From: Deltaproteobacteria bacterium
Lineage (GTDB): Bacteria; Desulfobacterota; DSM-4660; Desulfatiglandales; HGW-15
DNA length: 57,264 nucleotides
Reading direction: 5' to 3'
Assembly (NCBI GenBank): GCA_016930835.1
Contig: JAFGGA010000046.1
Coordinates: forward strand, 1-57,264
The notes beneath the pieces are model-generated. The model was given only the letters and a program-made list of their open reading frames with translations. It did not search any database and was not told the origin of the DNA. A program made the position numbers and the translations under genes. The stretch's first letter is position 1, and every line of letters starts with the position of its first letter. Below, one piece after another: positions 33,991 to 42,701 of this stretch.

Positions 33991-34170
33991 ATGCATTTAT
34001 ATTGGCGAATCATCGAGGAACTAAAATATTTAGGAGAGTACTGGATCATAAAAGATCCCAGCATATTAAGGTATTATGATCGTTGGACACAAAAACACCA
34101 GGAATCCATTCGGTCGAATTTTGGCCAAAGATCAAAGGGATTTACAGGCATTCCGTATTCTCTTAATTAA
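33991..34170 (+). CDS. Small unknown protein downstream of cobO
   Basis: A 59-codon ORF begins 11 nt after the cobO stop with AAGGAG 6-7 nt before its ATG. The product (MHLYWRIIEELKYLGEYW at the N-terminus) is Trp/Tyr-rich, basic toward the C-terminus and possibly a single amphipathic helix. Spacing and ribosome-binding site suggest real translation with cobO. I do not recognise a family. Confidence 0.55.
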   Translation: MHLYWRIIEELKYLGEYWIIKDPSILRYYDRWTQKHQESIRSNFGQRSKGFTGIPYSLN

Positions 34171-34220
34171 GTGCCATGAAGAAATCATAGATTACTGAAT
34201 TCAACTCAAAAATATTTTTC

Positions 34221-34249
34221 TTGACACCCCGCCATTTTTTTTCTAAGGA
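34221..34249 (+). promoter_or_regulatory. Candidate promoter of the btuB transcript
   Basis: TTGACA at 34221-34226 is followed after 17-18 nt by a weak -10 (AAGGAT region, 34245-34250). It sits just upstream of the cobalamin riboswitch, as expected for its transcript start. Confidence 0.4.
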
Positions 34250-34257
34250 TGTACTCT

Positions 34258-34425
34258 GTTCAGGCGCTCCATTCGGGGCTTAATAGGGAACCCCGTTAAA
34301 ATCGGGGACGGGCCCGCCGCTGTGATCGGGGACGAAAACCACTTTTATACCACTGTCCTTATAAAATAGGACGGGAAGGTGTGGTAAGTAGAGCGATCCG
34401 AAAGTCAGAAAACCTGCCAAGACAA
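34258..34425 (+). promoter_or_regulatory. Cobalamin riboswitch
   Basis: The order of conserved elements fits a B12 riboswitch: TTAATAGGGAA, GACGGGCCCGCCGCTGTGAT, a variant B12-box region (ACCACTGTCC), GGGAAGGTGTGG, and AGTCAGAAAACCTGCC at the 3' end. It lies in the leader of the TonB-dependent receptor and is followed by a terminator hairpin, so bound cobalamin should shut off the receptor transcript. Confidence 0.93.
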
Positions 34426-34483
34426 CTATATTGAGTAATCCCTTGCGGTCCCAAGGGATATTCGGTCAGTTGATAAAAAAGGG

Positions 34484-34528
34484 AAATCTCCTGATCCATT
34501 TAAGTTAAGGATCAGGAGATTTTTTTTT
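34484..34528 (+). terminator. Riboswitch expression-platform terminator
   Basis: A 14-bp perfect stem (34484-34497 with 34509-34522, loop 11 nt) is followed by a T-run at 34520-34528, ending directly before the btuB start at 34532. The 3' arm also contains AGGAG (34514-34518), the only good ribosome-binding sequence for btuB, so the same hairpin could block both transcription and translation. Confidence 0.88.
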
Positions 34529-34531
34529 GTA

Positions 34532-36553
34532 ATGATGAGAAACAAAATACATATTTTAACATTCCTGGTATTGACGCTATATCCCGCCTTCATAGCGGCG
34601 GAAGACAGGTCCGGAGTCACTACGATTGAAACGGTTATTGTCACCGGTGAAAGGCCGGAAAAGATCCAAACCGGTGATGTCGATATTGAAAGCACACCCA
34701 TACCCGTCATCGTCATTAAAAAAGAGGATTTTGAGGGAAAGATAGAAGAACTGCCGGAATTGATCGAAAAAGAAACGGGCGTTCAAGTGAGACAAACCGG
34801 TGGGTTGGGTAGTTTTTCCACGGTTTCTCTACGTGGATCAACAAGCGATCAAGTCATGGTGTTCATTGACGGCATTTTACTCAATGACGCATCCGGCGGT
34901 GCAGTCGATCTCAGTACCATAGCCCTGGGTGATGTGGAGGCCATTGAGATCTACAAAGGTGCAACACCTGGAAATCTCGGCAATTCATCCATAGGCGGTG
35001 CCATCAATATCCGGACGCTCCGATCAGAAAAGAAACCACATGCCGCTGCAAGTGTCGGGTATGGATCGTTTAACACAAAAGAGGCGAGAGGATATTTATG
35101 CCATAAACCTAATGAATGGGATTATCTTGTTTCTTTAGATGCTTTTGCCGGTGATAATGATTTTGAAATTACGAATAATAATGGAACCCCGTTAAACAAT
35201 GAAGATGACCGGGTTGAGACGCGGAATAATGCCCAGTTCGATCAATTCAATGCCCTTGGGAAATTCGGATATGACCTTTCCAAAAACAGTCGATTGCAAT
35301 TTTTGACGCAGTGGTTTTCAAAAGATCAGGGATTGCCGAGTTGGAACAATTCGCCGGTGACAACGGCATCCTTGGAAACGGAAAGGAACGTCAATACATT
35401 AAGATATACCCATGATGACATCCAAGGATCATCTCTTAATTTTTCCACATCTCTGGATTATTCAAAAAAAGTGGAAATGTATGATGATACACATGGCAGC
35501 ATAGGATTGGGCAATCAAAAGGCCAAATACGCCACGTCCCGCTATGGGGGAAATATTTATTTGGAATGGCTCGCCGTCACCCAGACACTCAGTTTATTAC
35601 TGGATGCCCACCATGAAGATTATGGTGTCGAAAATCTGCTTATGTATGAAAGGCCGTCCAACAGCACGCGAGATAGTTATTCCGCTTCTATTCAAGATAC
35701 ATTTTACCTCTTTGAAGATTCATTAACACTGACCCCCGCTGTACGTTATTCCCTCATTTCAGATTATCTGGAAAACACCGTTGATGTCTGGGGAGAACCT
35801 GGAGACAGTACAAGTCACGACAAGGATTATTTCTCGCCCCAGATGGGTATCAAGTACCATCCTGTGATCTGGCTTGTTTTTAAATCCAACCTGGGGAAAT
35901 ATTTTCGTATACCCCATTTCTATGAACTATCAGGTGACAGGGGCTTTTTAGTGGGAAATCCGGACCTTTTACCCGAAGAAGGGATGAATTTTGATATAGG
36001 GGGAGAAATAAACGCAATCTTCAACACGAATTGGTTGCAAAGCTTATCCATGAGTGGAACCTATTTTCAAAGTGATGTGGATAACCTCATTTCAATCGCC
36101 TACGATGCAAGAGGGATAGGTCAGGCTGTAAACATCCCCGGCGCAAAGATTCAAGGGTTTGAGGTTGGAATGAAAATTGATTTGTTAAAATATTTTAAGA
36201 TCATAGGTAATGCGACACTTCAAGACACGAAAAACCTGAATGAGAATAGGGCCTTTAACAACAAAAACTTGCCTGGTCGATGGGGGCAAACCTATATGGG
36301 AAGGATTGAAGCCGTTCATAAGAGCTTTAAAATCTTTACCGAGTATATCTATAACATGGATTTGTACTATGATACGGCCAACCTGTTAAAAGCCAAAGAC
36401 CAGGAAAAACTCAATGCAGGCCTGTCGGTCCAGATTGATCCTTTTTTGATAACGCTTGATATAAAAAATATTCAGGATCGTAAACATGAAGATTTTAACG
36501 GATACCCTTCACCGGGGAGATCCGTTTTTCTAATGTTGACCTATAAACATTAA
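34532..36553 (+). CDS. btuB: TonB-dependent cobalamin receptor (BtuB type)
   Basis: A 673-residue outer-membrane receptor. A signal peptide (LTFLVLTLYPAFIAAED) is followed by a TonB box (ETVIVTGE), the plug domain (about 50-165, with RQTGGLGSFSTVSLRGS and VFIDGILLND) and a 22-strand-type barrel ending in an aromatic-rich C-terminus. The riboswitch directly upstream and the following B12 genes identify corrinoids as the substrate. ATG codons at 34532 and 34535 are both possible. Confidence 0.95.
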   Translation: MMRNKIHILTFLVLTLYPAFIAAEDRSGVTTIETVIVTGERPEKIQTGDVDIESTPIPVIVIKKEDFEGKIEELPELIEKETGVQVRQTGGLGSFSTVSLRGSTSDQVMVFIDGILLNDASGGAVDLSTIALGDVEAIEIYKGATPGNLGNSSIGGAINIRTLRSEKKPHAAASVGYGSFNTKEARGYLCHKPNEWDYLVSLDAFAGDNDFEITNNNGTPLNNEDDRVETRNNAQFDQFNALGKFGYDLSKNSRLQFLTQWFSKDQGLPSWNNSPVTTASLETERNVNTLRYTHDDIQGSSLNFSTSLDYSKKVEMYDDTHGSIGLGNQKAKYATSRYGGNIYLEWLAVTQTLSLLLDAHHEDYGVENLLMYERPSNSTRDSYSASIQDTFYLFEDSLTLTPAVRYSLISDYLENTVDVWGEPGDSTSHDKDYFSPQMGIKYHPVIWLVFKSNLGKYFRIPHFYELSGDRGFLVGNPDLLPEEGMNFDIGGEINAIFNTNWLQSLSMSGTYFQSDVDNLISIAYDARGIGQAVNIPGAKIQGFEVGMKIDLLKYFKIIGNATLQDTKNLNENRAFNNKNLPGRWGQTYMGRIEAVHKSFKIFTEYIYNMDLYYDTANLLKAKDQEKLNAGLSVQIDPFLITLDIKNIQDRKHEDFNGYPSPGRSVFLMLTYKH

Positions 36554-36584
36554 CCCAAATGAATAATTGATAAAGGAGGCTATT

Positions 36585-37856
36585 ATGAAGAATTTCAGTT
36601 GTGAAAAAAGAAAATCAGGCAGGACATTTATTTCTATATCGGCATTGCTTTGCGGTCTGTTCATATCAAGCCTAACGGCATCTGCTCAGCAAACTGCGGT
36701 TGTGGCTACAGCCGCTGCAGATTATTCGAGTGGCGCCCATTCGGTGATCTCCGTGGATCCCATAGGCGGCCCCCGTGATGTACAGAACGATCTGGTTCCT
36801 ACGATCTCTGATATTTCCGTGGTGGCTTTCGGCCAATATTTTTATAGGATTGAAAAATTTATGGCAAACAATGTTATAAAATTTAATATCCGTAAGCCGG
36901 ACAAAGCCATCTGGCAGTATTCTACTGATGAACCGGGTGACACCAATAGTAACCCTCATGATCTTATTTTTCTCAGTCCTCAAAAGGCCTATCTGTTAAG
37001 GTATGAATCCAACATTGCATGGATTGTGAATCCTTCTACGACCACTGAGGCTGGTTTTAAGATCGGAGAACTCGACTTGAGGCCTTATGCGGATTCAGAC
37101 GGCATCTCGGAAATGGATAAGGGTGTCATTGTAGGCAATAAATTGTTTATTGTCTTACAAAGATTGGATAGGAACAATTTCTGGTCCCCCACCAACACGC
37201 CATATGTGGCTGTCTTCGACACAACCAATGATATTGAGATCGATACAACCCTCGTATCCGGTGTCACGAACCCCGATCCCGTTGTGGGTATACAACTTCC
37301 GGTTCATAATCCAGTCTCTATTCAATACCTGCCGGACAATGGCACCATTTATGCGGCAGGCGTTGAAGGATATTCAGCGGCTGCACCGGGCGGCATCGCC
37401 AGCATTAATCCCAACACCTATGAAGTAAATACTGTTTTGGACGGAGGCGCCCCTTATGGGGCCATTGCTGGCATCTCCATTGTATCTCCCACAAAAGGAT
37501 ACTTCGTCGGTTATGCGGGGTGGGGAGACAACACATTATATTCATTCGATCCGTCAGACCCAAATCCAGTTGGATCTGCTGTTACCGGTTTTGTGAATAT
37601 GAGCATAGGGGGTATGGACAGCACATTGGCTCTAGATGAGAATGGTATGTTGTGGATTTGCAATCAAACGGACGGACAGATCGATATCCTGGACCCTACC
37701 ACGGATAGCATCGATGAAAGCATTGACACGAATCTTAATCCACTCAAGGTCGTATTTGCCGAGGGTGAGGCTTCTGATGCGGAGGATGCTGAAGAGGATG
37801 ACGATGGTATGGCCGGTTGTTTTATATCATCTAGTGGAAGTATTTGGAAAAAATGA
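36585..37856 (+). CDS. Secreted beta-propeller-like protein next to BtuB (possible BtuG analogue)
   Basis: About 423 residues with a signal peptide (ISALLCGLFISSLTASAQQ, AxA site) and repeated propeller-like blades: GGIASINPNTYEVNTVLDGG, TLYSFDPSDP, MLWICNQTDGQIDILDP. The C-terminus is acidic and ends AGCFISSSGSIWKK, similar to the CFIATAAYGS tail of some secreted proteins. AAGGAGG precedes the ATG at 36585. In Bacteroides, BtuG is a propeller lipoprotein that caps BtuB and binds B12 tightly; this protein has the same gene position and fold type but no lipobox. A cobalamin-binding surface partner is an inference. Confidence 0.72.
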   Translation: MKNFSCEKRKSGRTFISISALLCGLFISSLTASAQQTAVVATAAADYSSGAHSVISVDPIGGPRDVQNDLVPTISDISVVAFGQYFYRIEKFMANNVIKFNIRKPDKAIWQYSTDEPGDTNSNPHDLIFLSPQKAYLLRYESNIAWIVNPSTTTEAGFKIGELDLRPYADSDGISEMDKGVIVGNKLFIVLQRLDRNNFWSPTNTPYVAVFDTTNDIEIDTTLVSGVTNPDPVVGIQLPVHNPVSIQYLPDNGTIYAAGVEGYSAAAPGGIASINPNTYEVNTVLDGGAPYGAIAGISIVSPTKGYFVGYAGWGDNTLYSFDPSDPNPVGSAVTGFVNMSIGGMDSTLALDENGMLWICNQTDGQIDILDPTTDSIDESIDTNLNPLKVVFAEGEASDAEDAEEDDDGMAGCFISSSGSIWKK

Positions 37857-38133
37857 ACTTGGTTGCTTCATTCGAATTTGTTTCCTAGATATCGAGGATC
37901 AAAGAGACATGAAAGAGGCTACTCTAAGGCCGACCTTTCAGATGAAAAACCTTCCCGAATGAGGAAATTGGTTCTTCTAGCCAAAAGGGACCTGCTGATC
38001 TTGGTAATCAAAGGGACAACCTCGGGTTGATTCATTGATTCGGGTACCAATAATCCCGAGAATGACTGTTTATTTGGGCATCCGATAAATTATCTTGACT
38101 ATAACGCATAAATATTGGAAGGCTCGGTGTGTT

Positions 38134-40155
38134 ATGAAAATAGTAAAAAATAGCCTCGTTATTCTGAAAATGATCGCGGCGCATTGTTTGATTATTTTAT
38201 GGGCATCAGCGGCTTTTTCATATCCGGTGACATTCACCGATACACAAGGCAGAGAGATCACCATCCATCAGAGGCCGTCACGAGTGGTATCCCTTGTTCC
38301 CAGCATTACGGAGATCATCATGAATCTGGGTGCAGGGGATGCCCTTAAAGGCATCACGTATCACAGCACGGACATTCCAGGTGCCGCCCATAAAAACATT
38401 GTCGGTGGTTTTATCTCACCGAACCTGGATCTTGTGGAAGCGATATCTCCGGATCTCATATTTTACGCGGACATTCAAAAAGGGGTCGTGGAGAGATTTT
38501 CAAAATCATCCAGTATCCTGATCAAACCGGAGATCAAGAGTCTTGAAGATAGTTATAAGGTGATCCTTCAGATCGGGCGAATCTTTGATGTTGAGGACAA
38601 AGCTGAAGACCTGGTTCGTGAAATCAAAGAGCAACTCGAATTGGTTGCCAAAAAGGTTGACGCCATACCGCAATCCAAAAGAAAACGCGTGATACGATTG
38701 ATGGGCCTGGACCCGGTGATGGTTCCGGGTGATGACTCATTTCAAAACGAGATGATCAGGGCGGCTGGAGGTATTCCTCCTGTGCTTGGAAAGAGGGGAC
38801 AGATCGTGACCATGACCCAGGAGGAATGGAAAAAATTTAATCCCCAAATCATTTATGGTTGCGGAGGTTATACTGACATCTCCGCAAGTATTTTCAATCA
38901 GCCCGGTTGGAAGGATGTGGATGCCGTCAAAAACAGACAAATCTTTGACTTCCCATGTGATCTCACCTGTCGGGCCGCTACCCATACAGGGGAGTTTGCA
39001 GCCTGGCTATCCGCAAGGATCTACAGTGATGAATTCTCTATGCCGGGGAGACAGGTTCAACCGGATCGGACGACGGGATCGCGCCGCCTGGATATCCCCC
39101 TCACGTATGTGTTGGATTCCCGGATTACTACAAGCCTCATCAATGATTTTACCAACAAGTCACTGATCATTGATTTTGAAGAACCTTTATCCATTGTCTC
39201 GACTCTGGATGGTTATCGAACAGGGATCGAGACCGTTATGAACCATTATTCTTCACCGCCAGGTTGGGTAGTGAACCATCATTTGGATGTACCGGCCTTG
39301 AGGCGATTAATATATCCTATTCTCGGTAAACAGGAGGAGAAGACCTCGTGTCTATTCACAGGCGCGGACATGGACCATCTATCCATCAAGAAAGAGCAAT
39401 TTAAGGAGATGCAAGTCTATGCCCTTGTCACGGCAGGTGTCCGTTCCAATGCCCTTCGTATGTCCAAGGACGAAGGATTTTATTATGAACCGGGGACCAT
39501 TAATATCATTATCCTGCCCAATATGCGCTTGACCCAACGCGCAATGGCCCGCGCCATCATCAGCGCCACGGAGGCCAAGACCGCGGCCCTTTGGGATATG
39601 GATATCCGAAGCAGTTATACCCCCATGATCCATCCAGCCACCGGCACCGGAACCGATAACATCATCATCGTGGAGGGGGAGGGGCCTGACATCGATAACA
39701 GCGGCGGGCATACCAAGATGGGGGAGCTGATTGCAAAGGTCGTGTATGAAGGCGTGCAAGAAGCAGCTGATAAGCAAAACGGCATTGTGCCTGATCGAGA
39801 TATATTCCAACGCTTGATGGATAGAAAGATCAATCTCTTTGGTGTCATTACTTTAAGTGACTGCGATTGCGGGGTCAGCAAATCTCAATTGACTAAAGAA
39901 ATGGATAACCTGCTTCTAAAACCAGAGTACGCATCATTTATCGCCGCGTCACTCACATTGAGCGATGATTTTGAAAAAGGGCTTATTTGCGATCTCACGC
40001 CAATTGAGCTGTGGTGTCAAAGCATGGCCGAACGTATTGCTGAAATCAAGATTGAACAAACGAAAGACTTGATCCGGGAAAAGGGTATTCCCATCGTGAT
40101 TCGAATGTCTTTGAATGCATTGGCTAATGGGGTATATTATAAGGAGAGACCATAA
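38134..40155 (+). CDS. Exported BtuF-CbiZ fusion: cobamide-binding protein with adenosylcobinamide amidohydrolase
   Basis: About 673 residues. A signal segment (LIILWASAAFSYP) is followed by a periplasmic substrate-binding domain of the BtuF/FecB class (about 30-325: SLVPSITEIIMNLGAGD, VVGGFISPNLDLVEAI-like region). A CbiZ domain follows (about 355-555: LVTAGVRSNALRMS, PGTINIIIL, EAKTAALWDM, ATGTGTDNIII, GHTKMGELIAKVV) and then about 110 unassigned residues. CbiZ cleaves the nucleotide loop from cobamides and is normally cytoplasmic; here it is joined to a secreted binding domain. The ATG at 38134 is preferred over a TTG at 38095. Confidence 0.88.
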   Translation: MKIVKNSLVILKMIAAHCLIILWASAAFSYPVTFTDTQGREITIHQRPSRVVSLVPSITEIIMNLGAGDALKGITYHSTDIPGAAHKNIVGGFISPNLDLVEAISPDLIFYADIQKGVVERFSKSSSILIKPEIKSLEDSYKVILQIGRIFDVEDKAEDLVREIKEQLELVAKKVDAIPQSKRKRVIRLMGLDPVMVPGDDSFQNEMIRAAGGIPPVLGKRGQIVTMTQEEWKKFNPQIIYGCGGYTDISASIFNQPGWKDVDAVKNRQIFDFPCDLTCRAATHTGEFAAWLSARIYSDEFSMPGRQVQPDRTTGSRRLDIPLTYVLDSRITTSLINDFTNKSLIIDFEEPLSIVSTLDGYRTGIETVMNHYSSPPGWVVNHHLDVPALRRLIYPILGKQEEKTSCLFTGADMDHLSIKKEQFKEMQVYALVTAGVRSNALRMSKDEGFYYEPGTINIIILPNMRLTQRAMARAIISATEAKTAALWDMDIRSSYTPMIHPATGTGTDNIIIVEGEGPDIDNSGGHTKMGELIAKVVYEGVQEAADKQNGIVPDRDIFQRLMDRKINLFGVITLSDCDCGVSKSQLTKEMDNLLLKPEYASFIAASLTLSDDFEKGLICDLTPIELWCQSMAERIAEIKIEQTKDLIREKGIPIVIRMSLNALANGVYYKERP

Positions 40156-40230
40156 ATTCTTTGGAAGATTCTAAGTCTAGAACATATGATTTTCAGGGTA
40201 AATCAGTTCTTGCATTGGGGCGCAAGGGGT

Positions 40231-40360
40231 CTCACCCTCCCCTAGCCCCTCCCGTCAAGGGAGGGGACTGGAGTTTGGGCCTCTCCTGGCAAGGGAGGGG
40301 AGTAAGATGCGGGAGGGGTTAGAGCCTGCCCCGTACTTGATACGGGGGGAGGGGGTTAGA
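40231..40360. repeat. Palindromic CCCTCCC/GGGAGGG repeat block
   Basis: Several inverted copies of CCCCTCCC and GGGAGGGG lie between the BtuF-CbiZ gene and cobQ. The left part shares a long near-identical stretch with 46001-46050 upstream of cbiB. Confidence 0.7.
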
Positions 40361-40374
40361 AGAGGTAATCTGAA

Positions 40375-41883
40375 TTGGCCAAAGCACTCATGTTTCTGGG
40401 AACCGGTAGCGATGTAGGGAAGTCCATTGCCACAACCGCTTTCTGCCGGATATTCAAAAGGAGAGGCTATCGTGTCGCCCCTTTCAAGGCCCAGAATATG
40501 TCCAATAACTCCTATGTGACCATTGAAGGCGGTGAGATCGGCAGGGCCCAGGTGGCACAGGCCGAGGCGGCAGGACTATTGCCTTCGATTCATATGAATC
40601 CCATCCTGTTGAAGCCATCCGCCAATCAGGGGGTGCAAGTCGTTCTCCAAGGCAGGCCCATTGGCACCATGAAAGCCAAGACCTATTATGAACTGAAACC
40701 CCGGTTTAAAAAGGCTATAAAGGAATCATATCATTACTTGGAAAAGGATCATGATGTGATTATCATAGAAGGGGCCGGGAGTTGTTGCGAGATGAATTTG
40801 AAGGGCAATGACCTGGTCAATCTTCCTCTGGCCAAATCCTTCAGGGTGCCATGCATCCTTGTGGCGGATATTGATCGCGGTGGCGTGTTTGCCCAAATCA
40901 TCGGCACCTATCAACTTATGACACCAGCGGAACGAAAATTAGCCATGGGATTTTTGATCAACAAATTCCGCGGAGAATCGGATCTTTTCACATCAGGGAT
41001 CGATTACATTGAAAAAAGGACGGCAAAGCCGGTTTTGGGCCTGGTTCCTTATTTCCAGGATATCCATATTGACTCCGAAGACTCTGTCGCAGTACAAATT
41101 GATAAACGTCCCATAAAAACCACAGGGCCAAGAAGCGTTAATATCGCCGTGTTGAGACTTCCGACCATCTCTAATTTTACGGACCTGGAGATCCTGGAGC
41201 AGGAAGAGGACGTGATCATGAACTATCTCTCTCATTCGAAAGATCTGATAAGTGATTATGATTATTTTGTCCTCCCCGGCACAAAGAATGTCATGGAGGA
41301 TGCGGCTTGGCTCAATCGGTCCGGATGGAAAAAGGCTATCCATGAATTCGCCGGATCAGGGAAGAAAATATTGGGGATCTGCGGCGGGTACCAGCTTTTG
41401 GGGAGGATGATTCTGGACCCATGGGGGGTTGAATCGGATCGTAAGAAAGTCAAGGGACTCAATCTCTTGCCCATTACCACGACCCTTGAGGAGGAAAAGA
41501 TCGTCCGCAAGGTTATGGGGGCCTGTTTAGTTTATAACAAACCGGTTACGGGCTATGAGATCCATATGGGCACAAGCCGTATTACAGAAAAGAGGGGAGA
41601 GTCTTTTCTGAAACTTCACGTGCAAGGGAAAAAACAGGCCTGGGAAGATGGATGGAGCGTGAATCAAGGGCAGATTGCAGGTACCTACCTTCATGGGTTG
41701 TTTGATTCGCCGAATTTCAGGGGGGCGATTTTAAATGATTTGCGCTCAATCAAAGGACTATCCGCAAAAAGACCCCAGCCGGGCAGAAAAGCGAGGTTTT
41801 CTCAATATGACTCTCTGGCGGAGCATTTTGAAAAACACTGCGATGTGGATAAGATCATTCATCAGACCATGAAGGGGATATGA
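40375..41883 (+). CDS. cobQ: Cobyric acid synthase
   Basis: A 502-residue amidotransferase. The N-terminal P-loop-like GTGSDVGKS ATPase domain (1-240) is followed by a class I glutamine amidotransferase domain with the nucleophile Cys in GICGGYQLLG and the His in GTYLHGLFD. It amidates the corrin side chains b, d, e and g using glutamine and ATP. The start is a TTG at 40375 with GAGG about 10 nt upstream; the ATG five codons later would clip the first strand before the ATP loop. Its stop overlaps cobU (ATGA). Confidence 0.95.
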   Translation: MAKALMFLGTGSDVGKSIATTAFCRIFKRRGYRVAPFKAQNMSNNSYVTIEGGEIGRAQVAQAEAAGLLPSIHMNPILLKPSANQGVQVVLQGRPIGTMKAKTYYELKPRFKKAIKESYHYLEKDHDVIIIEGAGSCCEMNLKGNDLVNLPLAKSFRVPCILVADIDRGGVFAQIIGTYQLMTPAERKLAMGFLINKFRGESDLFTSGIDYIEKRTAKPVLGLVPYFQDIHIDSEDSVAVQIDKRPIKTTGPRSVNIAVLRLPTISNFTDLEILEQEEDVIMNYLSHSKDLISDYDYFVLPGTKNVMEDAAWLNRSGWKKAIHEFAGSGKKILGICGGYQLLGRMILDPWGVESDRKKVKGLNLLPITTTLEEEKIVRKVMGACLVYNKPVTGYEIHMGTSRITEKRGESFLKLHVQGKKQAWEDGWSVNQGQIAGTYLHGLFDSPNFRGAILNDLRSIKGLSAKRPQPGRKARFSQYDSLAEHFEKHCDVDKIIHQTMKGI

Positions 41884-42431
41884 TGATATTTAAAAAGGAG
41901 TTGGATAAAGGATGCGCCCTTCTCATTGGCGGCGCCAAGAGTGGTAAAAGTCGTATTGCCTTGGATATTTGTAACAAATCGGAAAAGAAAAAAATATTCA
42001 TGGCCACGGCCCAGGCTCTTGATGATGAGATGAAAAAACGAATCCAACGGCATAAGGCGGAACGGGGTGATGATTGGATCACCGTGGAGGAGTCCATCCA
42101 GATCACGGATAGGCTTGCTGAGTTGGATGCGTCAAACACGGTGATCCTTCTGGATTGTTTAACATTGTGGCTGAACAACCTGTTCATGGAAAAAGGCGAG
42201 TCGATTGAGAGCATACAGGAATCAATAGACGGCTTGCTTAAACGGCTTAGTCAAATAAAAGCCGTTGTCGTTATAGTGAGCAATGAGGTGGGAATGGGCA
42301 TTGTGCCGGAAAATGACCTGGCACGCATGTATAGAGATGTAGCGGGCTCACTCAACCAACACATCGCACAAGTCGCGAAGAAGGTCGTAGCTGTAATGGC
42401 GGGACTGCCGGTGGTGTTGAAAGATGAATGA
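41880..42431 (+). CDS. cobU: Adenosylcobinamide kinase / adenosylcobinamide-phosphate guanylyltransferase
   Basis: A 183-residue CobU/CobP enzyme. The P-loop GGAKSGKS, the RIQRHKAERGDDW motif with the guanylylated His, and LLDCLTLWLNNL are conserved. It phosphorylates adenosylcobinamide and activates it with GTP. The start overlaps the cobQ stop by 4 nt, so they are translationally coupled. Confidence 0.95.
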   Translation: MMIFKKELDKGCALLIGGAKSGKSRIALDICNKSEKKKIFMATAQALDDEMKKRIQRHKAERGDDWITVEESIQITDRLAELDASNTVILLDCLTLWLNNLFMEKGESIESIQESIDGLLKRLSQIKAVVVIVSNEVGMGIVPENDLARMYRDVAGSLNQHIAQVAKKVVAVMAGLPVVLKDE

Positions 42432-42701
42432 ATTTTCGATTAAAAATGGCTCTTTTCCGCAATCTCAGCGTCAATCTTTGGAATGAATTGTGCGGCGTAC
42501 CTATCTATGTACGCCTCCGCATAATCCCTTGGTTTCCTTGATCTTGCGAAAAATGCCTCATTTTTAGAGCGGGAATCACATGGGATTGATTAAAGACAAA
42601 TATCCAACATGAATCCCCGGAGGGGCTGGTTTTCGTAGCCTGGGGTTTCAACTCCAGGATTGGGTATATTCAATTGATTGATCATAGAAAGGACGCAAAA
42701 C

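Noticed and set aside
38095-38133. Upstream TTG start for the BtuF-CbiZ gene
   Set aside because: It adds residues ahead of the signal segment and overlaps a promoter-like TTGACT; the ATG at 38134 is more natural.
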